Source: Pachyseris speciosa (lineage: Eukaryota; Cnidaria; Anthozoa; Scleractinia; Pachyseridae). From it: a stretch of 64,000 nt of DNA. The notes beneath the pieces are model-generated. The model saw nothing but the letters and a program-made list of their open reading frames with translations. It had not been told where the DNA came from and searched no databases. Positions 11,440 through 24,452 of the stretch are shown here, one piece after another. Location: assembly GCA_016490735.1 (NCBI GenBank), contig JAEMWC010001639.1, positions 7,501-71,500 of the forward strand, in the 5' to 3' direction. Position 1 is the stretch's first letter. Each line of letters starts with the position of its first letter. Made by a program: the position numbers and the translations under genes.

Positions 11440-12540
11440 CTATCTAAACGTTCAAAATAGAATCCTGTTGGGGAAATTCATGGTGTTAAATAGTCTCGTG
11501 GTATCACAATTAATATATTCTTGGTCAACTTCAAACACATTAAGAGCTACACATTTCTTTGGAACGAAAAAGGAGATAAAAATAAAAGCGAAATGTAATG
11601 ATAAATTCTTTTTCAGAAGATGGACTTATGATGATAAATTTAACTTCTTTCAACAAAGCCCTTAAAGCCTACAGGATTAAAGAATACTTCAATGCTAAAC
11701 TTGGCAGCAGCTGAAAGAGCATATTTGATTTGAAACTTCAAGCCTATGGAGGCAAAGCGGTAATACTGGGAAATATTGATAAAACAAATATGAAAGATTT
11801 AATTAAAACATCTGAGCGCTTGGCTAAAGAAATTCTTGAAATCTGGTCTGACATCTTTGAGGAAAAGTTGACGTCTCATAAGGTACACCCCACTGATAAG
11901 GATTAGAACTGGCAGCAGGCCTGTTTCTTGCAAGGATTAGTTTCTCAAAGGTATAACCAAAAGTTCGAGATCAATGTTCGACTCTTTTATCCCTGAACTC
12001 TTTCCAAGATAAATGTGGCCTGCAGGTATCCTCTTTAAAATTCTACGGAATGATCTCGGCAATCAATTATTTACAGGCAGATAGAGGAAACGTAGGCTGG
12101 ATATTAAATGGTATGAAAGCAGCTTACGAAATGGCCTTTAAACGCTAAGAGCTCGAAGCTTATAGTTTTCAATTTAAAATTCGTACATCGGAGATTAGCG
12201 ACCAACACCGTTCTAGAAAAATGGGATGACGAGATTTGTATTTTCTGCCATAGTGAGAGAGAAAGCCTTTTTCACTTATTTTGGGAATGTGCAATATTTT
12301 GCGCCATTTGGAACAGCATTTTTTCTTGGATGCAGTCTTCCAAAATTATCTTTCAAGAAGTTAACCTGCAGGTTGAAGTTGCTTTGGGTCTAAGACCAAA
12401 TAATTCGAAACAAAAATTGCAGGTTGACTTCCCCTTTTTACTAAAGCCTCATTTTCACCCTTTATCCAACTCGGTCGTTTGTTGTTGTTTTGAAATCGCG
12501 CCATTGTTAAATGATACCTCTGACTGATCAATTATTTTTA
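11440..12540 (+). mobile_element. second degenerate L1/Tx1-like LINE fragment (C-terminal part)
   Basis: Broken frames read like the C-terminal half of ORF2: RILLGKFMVLNSLVVSQLIY near 11,460, and a CIFCHSERESLFHLFWEC zinc knuckle near 12,240, in the same place as the zf-RVT knuckle of the element at 4.5-7.7 kb. Stops interrupt every frame, so this is an older copy. No RT catalytic core remains. Confidence 0.6.
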
Positions 12541-13330
12541 TTGGCCTTTTGATCTAGTTTGTTCATCACGCCGAGTTGCCGCGGATCAATGGAGCGCGGT
12601 TTCGAAAATTAAAAGACTACAATTCAACTTGCATATTTCTTCAATGAAACTGGCCTATAAATGTCAACTGGGCTGTTTGATTCATTAGGTCACGGCGTAT
12701 CATGTTAATATTTAATGAGTATGAAGCGACTGATACGCCAGCAATTGGTATTTTAATAAAAGAAATAGATGGATGGTGTTTGAAGAAGATATCAATACAA
12801 TGCTTAAAAATAAAAATCGGTGGTCAATAATATTTCTTAAAAGACAAAATAAAAGTAACTACCGAAACGGTGTGAGCCAACTGAACTGTGCCAGTCTCAG
12901 TTTTGTAACTTAGTAACTTAAAGCTGCCAACAACCTGCGAAAGCCCAAAGTTGATTTTGTCTGACATGCGCTGAGGTTCTCACAAGCCTGAGTTGGTCGA
13001 AACGGTTTACAAGTAAGGTAGTTGTTAAAGTATCAAGACTCATATATTTAAATATCGGCCAGAAAGGTAACCCACTTGGTTTGAGTAAGTCAGTCGTTAT
13101 TAAATGCCAGCTGATCCGATTAGGCATTTTTGGTTACCCTGGCGTCTTTTAATCACAAATAATTAGCATGTCTTCCTCCACAAAGTTTATCAGTAAACAA
13201 CTATCTGAACAGGTGACTTAAAACTGAAATATCTCCCAGTGAGACTGAGGAGGCTTAGCTGAAATGACCTATAACCGCAAAAATGTGCTTAGTAAAATTT
13301 CTCAAGCTCCGTCTTTAAGTAACAGTATTA
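12541..13330. other. no gene recognised
   Basis: There is nothing beyond short random frames. No repeat structure was recognised. Confidence 0.35.
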
Positions 13331-13334
13331 TTTC

Positions 13335-13900
13335 AGCAAGAACTTTCAAAGCGCTCTCAAACTAAAATACTCAATTACAGATTAAATGCCTCTACAAGTG
13401 GTCTTCGAATTACAAAACGTTTACCTGCACCCCTAGAAAGCAGTGAACCATCTTCCTTTGGCATTCGTGTTTCATTTCACTATCTAAAACGTAGCTTCAG
13501 CTAAAGCGGCGCCCTATTGTGGAACTCTTTACCTGAGCATGTAAGGAACACTAAATATATCGCGCAATTCAAGATTCATCGGTTTGATACTCGGCAATCT
13601 TGTAAAACAGTAAATTGAATAGGTTTTTATTCTATCTATTGTTACAGTGCGACACGCCTTACCGTGGTTACCCAACAAAGATTTTAACAAGTTAGAAGTT
13701 AGAAGTTAGAGCTTTTGCCTCTAGTTTATTAATTAAAAACGACAAGTTTCCATTTGGTTGTTTCTACGGAGGAGTGTCTGTCAATAGAATTCGCGTACCC
13801 TGATTGGCTAACTTGTAAAAATGTTTGTTGGGTGGCCATGGTAAGGCGCGTCGCACTGTAAATACTGAAGGTTTTAAATAAAATGTATGTATGTTTACAT
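13335..13900 (+). mobile_element. old LINE 3' fragment, same family as 2.8 and 35.6 kb copies
   Basis: The text near 13,485-13,610 matches the C-terminal end of the CR1-like LINE (LKRSFS, SGALLWNSLPEH), followed by the family 3' end and AATAAAATGTATGTATG at about 13,877-13,893. The homology is broken by stops. A stretch near 13,640-13,860 contains an inverted pair (GCGACACGCCTTACC near 13,648 and GGTAAGGCGCGTCGCAC near 13,840), suggesting a small DNA element nested in its 3' part. Confidence 0.55.
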
Positions 13901-14419
13901 CCATTTAACCAAGAGGAAACTAAATTTAGTATATCTCATTCGCCTCTTCATTATCTGTCAAAGGATTGGAGATATTACCAAAACAATTTTACACGTCGAC
14001 TTAACAGATCACAGATCTTCTGAGCTACGTCGACAAAATTACATTATCCTTTGCTTTAAAGTAATAAAACATTATACGCTTTTGTCCGCCAAGCAGTCTT
14101 TCTTTGTCATTCTCGGCAGCAATAAATTTTCACAATTGATTTGTTGCTTTTACCATCCAAAGTGTAATATGAAGTGTGATACCACAGTTCTGTTACTTGA
14201 AATACTGTTGAAAAGCAAAAGGGTGTCACAATATTCATCTAAGAAGCAAGAAATTCTATTTCCAGAGCCTTATCTAAAAGAGCCACAAGTTATTCCTAGA
14301 CTGAGTAAGTGAATATGTTAAAGAGAAGAATGAATTGCTCACCAGTAAGCCAAACAAAAGGGACTTAATGTTGACAAAACAAAATTAAAAAACAAAATGA
14401 TGTTGAGATATGATATCAC

Positions 14420-14665
14420 CTTTATATTGGGATGCCCTTCGAATAGATTAATTAGATATCGTAGCATTTTCGTGTGCGTGCCGCGACGGTAGCTTGGAAA
14501 AGCCGGAATGATGGAATTCGGAATACTCGGAATATTCGGAATACCCGAAATACTCGAAATACTATAAATAAATAAATACATAAATAAATAAATTAATTAA
14601 TTAATTAATAAAAAAATAAATGAAAAAAGAAATAAATAAAATAAATAAATAAATAAATAAAAAGA
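14420..14665. repeat. dispersed-repeat end plus (AAAT)n-type simple repeat
   Basis: 14,420-14,505 repeats the sequence found at 25,585-25,655 (TTTATATTGGGATGCCCTTC...GTGCCGCGAC). It then continues into a segment that is the reverse complement of 21,778-21,816. From about 14,555 to 14,665 the sequence is (AAAT)n with (TTAA)n inserts. Confidence 0.6.
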
Positions 14666-14727
14666 AACTAAAAAGTCACATCATTTCTCACCGCGCAGTA
14701 GATATGTGGATTTCTGTCTTCCGTCCG

Positions 14728-14746
14728 CCCCCCCCCCCCCCCCCCC
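14728..14746. repeat. C19 homopolymer
   Basis: Nineteen cytosines in a row on the plus strand. The exact length is uncertain because such runs are error-prone. Confidence 0.7.
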
Positions 14747-15254
14747 GGTCTCCTGACTGCTTACAGTCAAAGAACAATGCAAAATACATTTCCCTTATCG
14801 CTTCGCCTGTCTGACAGTGCTATCAGCAGCAACTAACCGCAACACGAAATCAAGCAGTTCTTTTTTTCAAGCTGAATAAAGTATTTCATTGGAAGTTCGG
14901 AATGCATGAGATTTTGTATGGCACTTTCTTCCATGTGTTTGTGCACTTCTATTTCTTGCGCTAACCAACACAGTTCGCCGTGTTTGGACGAATTGTAGCA
15001 ATAATAGCATGCCGCATTTAATTTTCTAAGAGACACAGTGCTAGATTACCGGAACGGAAGCAAGGCCGGAAGATTCGAAGAGGACAAGGGGGCACACATT
15101 TTATTTTCCTAACCCCGGTGAAGTAAAAAAACTTAGAGAGCTCAGTCACAGTTTTTCTGTATTAAATATATCTTATCTCTTTGCGTGATTACAAATTTCT
15201 GTTCATGATTACGCATGACAGTGTCGGGTGATTGGATTAGCATTAATTTACACA

Positions 15255-15668
15255 AAGGGGCACCCAACGAGCCAAATCAACCATGAAGCTGTAAAAAGGC
15301 ATTTTAAGTACTTTATGGTGTCAAGTAATGTCTCTATTAGCTAGACGAATGTGATCTCTTAGCTGAAATTTTAAGTACCCGAAAATGTTCGGAAACAAAA
15401 TCTTCCTTTGAGAAATTGCTAGCTGAATTGAACTTTCCTCGAACGTTCTAGGAACTATTTGCTTACCGAAAATGCTAGTTGACGTTTTTGACTGCCAAAA
15501 ACAGCAAATATGACCCTTCCGAAAACGTCAGGGGTTTGCATCTTTTAGGCTACGTTTCAGTTACGAAAATCCGATCTAACACTCTTTGATCGACACCGAA
15601 AACCTAAGGCTAACTACCCTCCACCGAACAGATATCTACCTACTTGTCGTTGGGTATCCCTGTAAACA
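15255..15668. mobile_element. non-autonomous inverted-repeat element, copy A
   Basis: Begins AGGGGCACCCAACGAG and ends CGTTGGGTATCCCT, which are reverse complements of each other. The interior aligns along its length with 20,253-20,698, for example the shared runs AACAAAATCTTCCTTTGA and GTTTTTGACT. The interior has no coding capacity. It lies 3' of the MULE-type gene. Confidence 0.7.
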
Positions 15669-15946
15669 TATGTCAAAGCTTTTCTATATAACCCTGATCG
15701 GGTAACTTCTTCGCAAAAAATGTAGATCTTTAGTAACGCAATCCTAATTCGAGAGGAATGTGCCTATAGATGTTTAATATACCAGCTTCTTTTTTCAAAT
15801 GAAGGAAACTTACGGCGGTTGTAGAAGGAAACATGAACAAAATGTTTATGAAGAATATTAGTTATGCTTAGCTTTCCCGCACTTGCTTTCTTTCTTTCTT
15901 TCCCAATTGAACGAGATCTACCATCGCGATGTCGTGGACGAAAGTC

Positions 15947-18900
15947 TTAACGGAATATTGAATCTCCAAACCTCTCCCATAGTTCCCGTGACATCTCGTT
16001 GGAAACGAGAAGACCTCCCTCTATCCTGTGTAACAAAGATGTTAAGTCTGAAACTTTGAAGTTGGGATTTCGGGACTTGAGACAAGACACCTTCGGGTGA
16101 TAATAGTGGTTTTGGGATCTCCCCATCCGCCAGCACTTAGAACTATCTGCAAAAACAAACGGGAACCAATCTCTCTCGTTCCGGCCAATCACGGCCACAG
16201 CATCAACGTTATTTTCTAACGTGTCCCTCTTGAAGGAAGTCTCGCAACCATTACAACGCGCAATGTTTCCTTTAAGTTTCGCTAGAAAGTACAAGTTTGG
16301 GCTATGGGGCAGTGGGGGCTTTGGTGGTAATGGAAAACCTGGTGGAACTGCAACATGTGGATTTATGGACGACGTCTGTGGAGGTGGTGGTTGCAAATAC
16401 AGATGACTCCCCAATGTGGGAATCAGCACACTAGAAGGTTGGATGACTCCTGTGTGCACATGTACTGCAGGAGGAGGTAATGACGAAGGTATGGGCAACA
16501 GAGGTGGGTTTGAAGACGCTGATGATGTAGTGTACACCCCTTGAACCACACTTTCCGAACTTTTTGTGTCAGCTCTCGAAGTGTTGGTACACGTCACTGG
16601 TAAGAGTGGGTTGTAGACTTGGGCGTCAACTTTCTGTTGCCGTTGTCGTCTTGGGGCATTCTGCTTTCGGCCTGAGGCTTTCACGTTAACGTCTAGGGAA
16701 GCAACTGCTGTTAGGCTATTTGGGACTTTTTGCTTCAGATACCACGAGACAAAGTTCTTTAACTTGTTCTGATTTTGAGCAACACTAACCACATGCGAGC
16801 AGATTTTCTTAGGCTTATAGTGTTTGCAGGTGCAGGTAATTTTCGCGCTGCTTGCTATCTGGACAAAATTTGGCGTGTTACCGGATTCTGATAGCACCGA
16901 GAATGCCCTTATTGACGGATCCCTGGAAGGTGCTGGAAAAATGGCATCCTTTGGCGAAAGAATTCTTGCAGTTTTGTGCCAGATTTGTTGCGCAATATGG
17001 ATTTCAAGTGTTTCTTTTAATGCTGAGGCAGATACGGAGAGTTCATTCAGTGTTCCTGGGTCGATTGCCTTTGTATTGCAGCATCGCTCCGAATACACAC
17101 GACCCTGAGATCGAGTGTCACTCATTTCATACAAATCCTCTATGGACAAGGCATAAACAGTAGCTACCTTTTCTTTTCGTTGCTCTTCGCTCATGCCGAA
17201 CCAATCATCGCGTGAAACTGTTAAATGTCTGAATGGTTCTCTGAACTCATATTGTTCAGAGCCATTAAATAAAGCTAAAGTAAACTCAGTTTCTTGGTCA
17301 TCTTCAATTAATTCTTTCATTACTTTTGCAAAAGCTGTCTCTCCTAGTTCTTTGCCACCGGTTTTGTGTCTTAATCGACGGTTTGTGTTTTCAGAGTCGT
17401 TTGTGTAAAATTTTTCGGGAGAGATTCCAAGGCCAGCTCTGGTCCAGACGCTTGCTATCATACAACTCTTCATCATATCCGCTCTTTGGAGCATCCATAA
17501 ATGAAAACGAGATGAAGTTTCGTCGGATGAAGATTTCTCTCTTTTGGCCCAGGACTCGTGAAGAGAAGCCAATAGTGCATCGAACTCCTCATCGCTTGTG
17601 GCATCTAAAAGTCCCTTTTCGTAAATTGTTCCGTCTTGTTTCCCAAATATTTCCGAAATGTACTGTTGGTGATCTGGTACACCAAGAGACGTCAGCTTTG
17701 ATTCGACATTTTTTCTAAAATGAAGAAAGCAGCGCAGATGAATCGCTCGTGGATAATTGTCGGCTAAGGCGTCAGAGAGAGCGGTTTCTCCATCTGTGCC
17801 GAATGCTATTAAATTTTCAAGATGCGGTGCGAGATTTTTCAATTTTGCGAAAAATTGTGAATAAGTGTCTTTTTTTTCGTGTGGTGAATAAAAATTGGTC
17901 CAACAAACACTGGGGATTTATTAGTATTTCTGTTCTTCAATAAGATGTTTCTGTAAGAAGTTGGTGTAACACTAAATTCTCCAAAATCGAATGTCGGGTC
18001 CACTGAGAGGTATGTGAAGTCAAGATGACTCGTGCAAAACCTTGACATGTCCGCTAATTGCTTATCTGTCCCCAGAATCATCAGGGGTTCAGTTGACAGT
18101 TCTTGCATTCGAACAAAACCTTTACCCTCGGTCTTTGCAAACCAGTTGAAGGCGGTCATTTCATCGACTTGTTTTCTCCGGGGTTGAGAGCAGGTTGTGT
18201 TAGAACGTTCTCTTTTCATGTTTTGCGCCCTTCCCCTAGGAATGTCAGCATCTGACAAGGTTTTAAACGGACCCCCCAAATCTTTCCGTGCTTTGGCAAC
18301 TGCTTCACTTGCCGATAGGGTTTTTAAATTTTTGCTCAATACTCTCTTGACGGAAGGCTTTGTCCGAGTGAACGATTTCCCTGATTTGGAATTTCCGTGG
18401 GGTAAAGCTTTAATGGAGTGCTCCGGTCCATCAAACTGATATTGTAAAAGTACCAAATTATTTACAATCTCACCCCACTTATCTTTTGCATAATAAAGAG
18501 TTTGGTGAAAGTCAGGGCTGTCCTTTAGGTGCCTATATTCTCGGATAAAATGAAAATCTGATTCCTTGTCGATGTCTGTACGTTTTGAACATCTTTTCTT
18601 CAACCCAGCGTTCGCTTTTTTCCGAAAAGTTTGAGTCGGACGCCCTGTGTCCCATTGCCGTCAGCTGATAGGTCATCGATTGGTACAAATCGCACGTCTA
18701 TTAAAAAGGCAGCATTCCGCTGAACCCTCGTAGGTTGATGCTGGCACTTCATTTCTTTGTCACGGCGTTTTGTCAAAATATCAAGGACCTCCACCGCTTC
18801 TAATCTTTGCCTCTTGGTGCTAAACAAGGGGAATCGAGTATCACCATTGTAATATTGAATCTCCCCTTCTGATTCCTCGCTGCCTTCGCTACTCTCGACG

Positions 18901-19222
18901 CTCGAATTCGATGAATGATCACTGTTTCCGTACTTTTCCCTTTTTGGAAAATCCTGATTTTTTAAGACAGTTCTGGTGTCTAATAATTTTTTCGTCATAG
19001 CAGATTTTCCAGAGCCTGCACGCACCTTAGCTATCGCTGCCCCGTAACCTGCATAACCCAGATATTTTGCCTTTGCTGGTTCAGGGGAGGAATCGACGCT
19101 GATGATTTTGTCTGACTCGCCAGTGGTGGGGTGTTTGGCCGGAGAGCAATCAATGGTGATGGGATCAGTTGCAGAGTCACCTCTCCCTTCCACTGCCAGT
19201 TCACTGGTCGGGACTTAGACAT
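15947..19222 (-). pseudogene. MULE-type transposase with SWIM zinc finger (frameshifted)
   Basis: Three consecutive minus-strand frames form one protein of about 1,080 residues. The N-terminal part (19,193-18,600) is acidic and Ser-rich. The middle part (18,603-17,839) carries LSVDPTFDFGEFSVTPTSYRN, which reads as the first catalytic Asp region of a MULE transposase. The last part (17,842-15,947, 631 residues) starts at FGTDGETAL (second Asp), then has CFLHFRKNVESKL, a SWIM finger (CTCKHYKPKKICSHVV), a Pro-rich linker and a Cys/His-containing C-terminal domain (IARCNGC, IGRNERDWFPF). The breaks at about 18,610 and 17,870 both fall on A-runs, and the only ATG upstream (19,220-19,222) is in yet another frame. 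So it is either a decayed transposase or an intact one damaged by homopolymer errors. A host gene domesticated from a MULE is an alternative. Confidence 0.6.
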
Positions 19223-20252
19223 GTTTAAAGAAAAAAAAACATCTTAAAAATAACCCTCGAACGTAAATGCAAACTGAAGTCTGGATCGACCCTTTTTTTC
19301 GAGTGACGAGGTTAGATGGTAGACGGTCAACGATCCTCCCACCAAACCATACCCGCCCCCCACCACCCCTGTTTCTCTCTCCTGTTTCATAGAAATTTCC
19401 TATTCGTGAGCTGCTATAGTACAGCAACAGACACTCGGGAAGCAAAATTTGTTATCGTCAAGACAGACACACGACTATGGCTCTTTGTGTGGTCGACTGT
19501 TTCCTGTTTTGCGTGTGAGGCATACAAAACCGCAGTGAATTTTTTCGAGCTGGATGTTCGTACGACTAATGTAAAAGCAAACTGAAAATGCTCACCTTCG
19601 AGTTTTCGTGGTTTAGCCTTCCGGTAACGTTTATGGATAGGCGGTACATCCACATAGAAAACACTATGAAAAAGACGTTTGCCAAGTTTTAATTTTCGTG
19701 TTCACTGAATTATCACTCACATCCTGCTGAGTCATGACAGTCATTTAGGTAGGTAGATTACATTAATAGAAAATGAAATAAGTATGAGTAAAATGACAGT
19801 CCACAAAATAGTTAAAGAACTCTCATGCACAACTGATAAAATTGTAATTACTTCTTACAAAGCCGTCCGTGTGGGACGAACTAAAGTAAATATTGCATTT
19901 TAACCGCACTGCAGCCATTTTACTTGAGGCCTCTTTATCTTTTTATAATGAACAAGTGAGGTTTTTTTCCTTTTATTCTGGTTCTCTCCCAGATTTCAAC
20001 AATTCCGTACTGACCTTTTTTCCAACTCCCAGTCTGAACTACTGCTTTCATTTGAGGAACCTACATGCAAAATAAAACAGACTCAAAACAGCAGCATTTT
20101 AAATGGCACACATGGAATATCGCAGCTAAATGTGTGATTGCTGTTTTGAAAGGAAAGTATTCAAATCGGTCACGTTACGAGAACCAAAACCAAATGTTCA
20201 TAAGACAAAGGTGCCCTTCTGGGACAAATATGTTAACTGCATTCAAATAGCA
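19223..20252. other. upstream region of the MULE-type gene, no gene recognised
   Basis: Short frames only. No terminal inverted repeat of the transposon was identified here. Confidence 0.35.
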
Positions 20253-20698
20253 GGGGCACCCAACGAGCCAATTCAACCAAAAGCTGAAGAAAGGCATCTT
20301 TAAGTGCCTTATGGTGTTTGAAGTCTGTTTAAAGAGATGTTTTCTTAAGCTAGAAGAAGTTCATCTGTTCGGATTCCCTAGCTGAAATTTCAATCGCCCG
20401 AACATGTTAGGGAACAAAATCTTCCTTTGACAAAATGCAAGCCGAAATGAACTTTCCACTAGCTTTCTAAGGAACTATTTTCCTTCCGAAAATGCTAGCT
20501 CACGTTTTTGACTACCAAAAACAGCAATTACCACCTTTCCGAAAACCTCATGGGCTATGATTTTCCAATTTCGAATCTTTTAGGCCACGTTTTAGTTAGG
20601 AAAATGCGAGTGCACTCTTTAATCGACGCCGAAATCCCAAGGCGAATTACCCTCCACCGAACAGATATTCTACCGAAACTTGTTGTTGGGTGCCCCTG
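20253..20698. mobile_element. non-autonomous inverted-repeat element, copy B
   Basis: Begins AGGGGCACCCAACGAG and ends TTGTTGGGTGCCCCT, a 13-bp near-perfect terminal inverted repeat. It has the same orientation as copy A at 15.3 kb and aligns with it throughout, with small indels. No open frame of note. Confidence 0.75.
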
Positions 20699-21170
20699 AA
20701 ATAGTTATGATCACTTAAACAGTAATGCGATGTCGCTGTTACAGCGTTACACTAACTTTCAAAAGCGCTACGTACATTGTCAATAATCTACTCGCGTGCA
20801 CTCCGAGTCACAAGTTATGGCAAAATTCAAAATAGCACAAGCCACATTTTATCAATTGAAAATGGGATAGATCACGCTATTCCAAAAGGCACTGAAATTC
20901 AATTAAACTTCATCGCTAGTCGTTTAAGTTGACAGACAACTGCACTAGAAAACTAGGAAACGAGTGTAGTATAATACTTATGGATCCTCTGTACTTGGTA
21001 TGCAGTTGAAATTGTGCTTTTCCCTTCTAAACGCGCTTAACTTTGATACGACCAGGCGATTTTCAGGTTAAAAAAAATACCACCCACCTCCACCAGAACG
21101 AACAACTTCTGCGTAGGTCCTCTTCTTCCGTCCAGTATTATCCATTTCTTAAGTACCAGTAAAGCGCTTC

Positions 21171-21777
21171 AAATAGCACAGTGCCTACTTTCAGCTTTCT
21201 TATTACCCGGGCTGCGCGCGCAGACAGTTGGTCTAAGAAAAAGTCTTAAGGCTGAACCAACTACGATTTTTTTGATAGCGAGCCGTGAAATTGTTTTAAA
21301 ATAGCTCAGTGACTTATCTCGATGTTGAATAGTAATTGCAGTAGTTAGTTAGCCTGGGGGTGTTACCAGCCGACCTATCAAGAATCAAGACTCCCGAGTG
21401 TATCCAATCAGATTTCGAGTTCACTCAATAGTCCGTCACTTGGTTATGCTAAATAAAGTTAAAGGTCTCTGCTTCTTACCATAGCACCGAGAGAATAGAA
21501 CGTGGTGTCGTCACGGATAAAAAAGAGTCATTTATTAAAGCGAAGTCATCTTGGATGATGAAAAGAACGTCATCCATGGACCCCTACCTTAATTATGTTA
21601 AAATTGCTGTCTAATTAAGAAGAGTTTGTCATAATTTCAAGAGGTCTGTGTATGCAGGCTGATGAACACGCCTTTTTCGAAGAGAAAGCCAGTTATTAGT
21701 ATTCAGATGACGTACAAAACGAGTATTAAGCACAGAAATAACCAGGTCTTCATTTTACAGCCGAAACAAGGAACAGC
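21171..21777 (+). repeat. dispersed repeat, copy 1 (partner at 62,540)
   Basis: From AAATAGCACAGTGCCTACTT to CAGCCGAAACAAGGAACA the sequence is very similar to 62,540-63,176 in direct orientation. The two differ by scattered substitutions and a replaced block after CTTTCTTATTA (21,208-21,229 against about 50 bp in copy 2). No coding capacity. Confidence 0.8.
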
Positions 21778-21823
21778 TGTATTCCGAATTCCATCATTCC
21801 GGCTTTTCCAAGCTACCGTGCCG

Positions 21824-22012
21824 CGACCTTCGCTTAGTGTACAGTAAATACGGAGATCGTGTGCTGGATTTTAATGGCCACTTAAGTGGCGTTTAATTGA
21901 CAAAAATCACTAACAAGTTGCGATTACAATAGCACACTGATATAACGTAATTGTAAATCACTATGACCTTTTCAACTCAGGAAAGAATAGGTGGGTGCAA
22001 ATTACGCCCTCA
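21824..22012 (+). repeat. direct repeat, copy 1 (partner at 25,648)
   Basis: The block from GCCGCGACCTTCGCTTAG to GGTGCAAATTACGCC is nearly identical to 25,648-25,836. It forms the outer flank of the large inverted repeat on this side. Confidence 0.75.
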
Positions 22013-22079
22013 CATAAAATAAGAGTAGAAAACAACCAAGGAGGCGCTGTGGGTGGCGGTGGGACAAACTGAGAAGCGA

Positions 22080-22795
22080 TAAACTCATCCTCGGAGACCC
22101 AGGGGCAGATAGTCGGGACGGGACAAAGATTCGGGACGAGCGAAAGTTTACAAGACAGTCGGGAGAGCCCCTGGGAACATTTCTTTATCGGACTCGTTCC
22201 AGAAGCCATTGAAATACAGTTTCCTGATTGGGCGGAAATTTTCTGGCAAGGAATTTTTTTCTGCCCAATCGGGGATCAGCTTATATATCGCACACCTTTC
22301 GTGACTTCTTATACCGAAGGTAAAACGTTCAATCTGCTGTCAGCCATATTTTCGATCGCTGCATCGACACTTCGAGGAAAGTTATGGTGGAAAGGGGCCC
22401 ACAAAACTCAGATATCGACAAATTCAACTTCTACTCAAGCAAATATCACTTGTAAGGAACTAGAAAAATCAAGATGAAGACCGATCGCAGGTATCGTAAA
22501 CTTCACGCGAAGAATTGTTGACAACTCGGCCACAATTGGTGTTGTTTGGTATGAGCTTTTGTTTTTATCTGGTGTACTCACAGGCAGTGGGCCGCTCCTG
22601 AAACTTTTCGGGGCGATGGAATTTCTGTTGCACAGGCCAGGCAAGTTTACCGATCGGGCGAGTGAAACGCAGCCGTTGAATTGTGTTTTGCTCACGAAAT
22701 CGAACCGTCCACTGCTTACAATCGACTCGAATTCGCGTCTCAGCTCAGCCCAGCTCAATTTCGAGAGAGACCTTGAAATGGCCTGAGAAAATCCA
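22080..22795. repeat. large inverted repeat, left arm
   Basis: The reverse complement of this ~715-bp block is found at 24,655-25,375 with moderate divergence and indels. Landmarks shared by both arms are the GAGACCCAGGGGC block, the ATATATAAGCTGATC TATA-like stretch with the following CCAATCGG/GCCCAATC repeats, and TCACGAAATCGAACC. No recognisable protein is encoded in either arm. Confidence 0.7.
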
Positions 22796-24452
22796 GTTTA
22801 AAATTATTTACCCGTAGTCGTGGTTGTCTCTCCATCCACTTATATTATGAAAATCATGAAAGACCAGGTTAAGTGGTTAAGGTCATTGGGCTTGAAGACT
22901 GCTTTTCTGTGGAAAAGTACGGAGGCCGAAATCGCAAACCAATTTATCAAATCAAAATCAGTTCCCAATACTCTGACATTCTCTTGCATATAGATGCCAT
23001 TTTGACGTTGATGTGAGTTCAGATTATGCTTTTGAAATAGGTGATTACCTTGGTTATAGATAAGACTCGAATAGGAACTACTCCAGTGTTTTGGAGGGAA
23101 AGGAATGGAAAATGGCATGTGTTATGTATTGGTAGAGTTAGCATAATTTTTGAGACCTTATCAGATTTGTGGCAGATGTTTTGCATGGTAATCGGGGTAC
23201 GGTATTGACCTGATACCTTTTGTAGCATTACAGGGCTTTCATAGCTCCTAAGAATTAGGCTTGCAACTCTTCACAATTGATTCTGTGGGATGTAAAAGAA
23301 CCCACACACTGCTCGAAAAGAGTAGGGGACGTAGTTCCTGGTTTGGTGGTCTACATGTATCTCTCATCTGATGGTTAAATGCTCGGAGATATTAGCTACA
23401 CAAGCTACTCTAAAATCCGAGGGTAAATAAAGTGATGTATAAAGTGATGTATGCATTAGGCAGTGTGATATGGTATTGCTGAACATCTTGTGCAGTGCAC
23501 TTACTATGATTAGCCTAGTACAGGTTAGCCTCCTTCACAGCCGTTGTTTGTGTCGGTCCTATTCTCCCTCCCCACCAACAGTTCCTGGAATGGAATGTCC
23601 GGCTCAGTTCAGCAGACGTTGGTGGGGAGGGAGAATAGGACCGACATAAACAATGGCTGCAAAGGAGGGCAATTACAGGTGTTTCAGTGAATGATGATGG
23701 TAAACTATCTTGTGTTTCGGGAAATTGTTTGTATTTTGAGAAACTGTTTTGTGTTATGGGAAACTGATTTTTGTTTTGGTAAACTGATTAGTGATTGACC
23801 CTTTTGGGCCGCTGTAGAAAAGCAAAGTGAAAGACCAACAGATAACAGATGGACTATTAAATTTTAAGAATAATTTTAAATCTTTTTGTACCCCCCTCTG
23901 AAACTGAGGGTGTAATTTCATCTTGGGTATACGCATTGGAAATTTCATTTAGTACAAGTTAGGCTTCTCCTGAAGTGCTGGCAACTGGCTAAAGCGTGGC
24001 TTCTTTAAATTTGATCCACCTGCTTTTCAATGAAAAGTTTCCAACGTTTTTTGAAGGCTGTTTAAATTCTCATAAAAAAGCCACCTTCTGTTAGATTCCA
24101 GTCAGGTACTCTAAAACCTAATAACAACTCTGAGGCCATAAGGCTTGTGAAAAATAATCGCTACAATATCCAAACAGATTACATTGGAAACTTGAATTTA
24201 AAGTTACATCTTACTATCAAGAAAACTTCTGAACAAACAAAAAATAAATGAATTAACAATCCCTTCTAGTTTTATTTTATTGTTATTTTATTGATTTTTT
24301 TTGTTTCCACTTTATCTAAGAGGGGATATCTTACTGAGAAGCTACTAAATGTTCTCATTTGAGTGACCATGTTAACATATTTTGTAATTGTATTCAGGTT
24401 ATGGGTATGGTTTGTGTGTAGTGTTCTTTAATTCGCTAATTCTTTAATTGCT
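22796..24452. other. spacer of the large inverted repeat
   Basis: No gene. It holds a fold-back element at 23,528-23,669. 23,700-24,450 contains low-complexity TTTTG-rich lines and nothing else recognisable. Confidence 0.4.
23528..23669. mobile_element. fold-back element with 52-bp arms
   Basis: 23,528-23,579 and 23,618-23,669 are reverse complements with only a few mismatches (core TCGGTCCTATTCTCCCTCCC), separated by a 38-nt loop. Non-coding; MITE-like. Confidence 0.75.

Noticed and set aside
17193..18439. Plus-strand frames at 17.2-18.4 kb
   Set aside because: They are antisense shadows of the MULE-type transposase, whose minus-strand reading has clear motifs.
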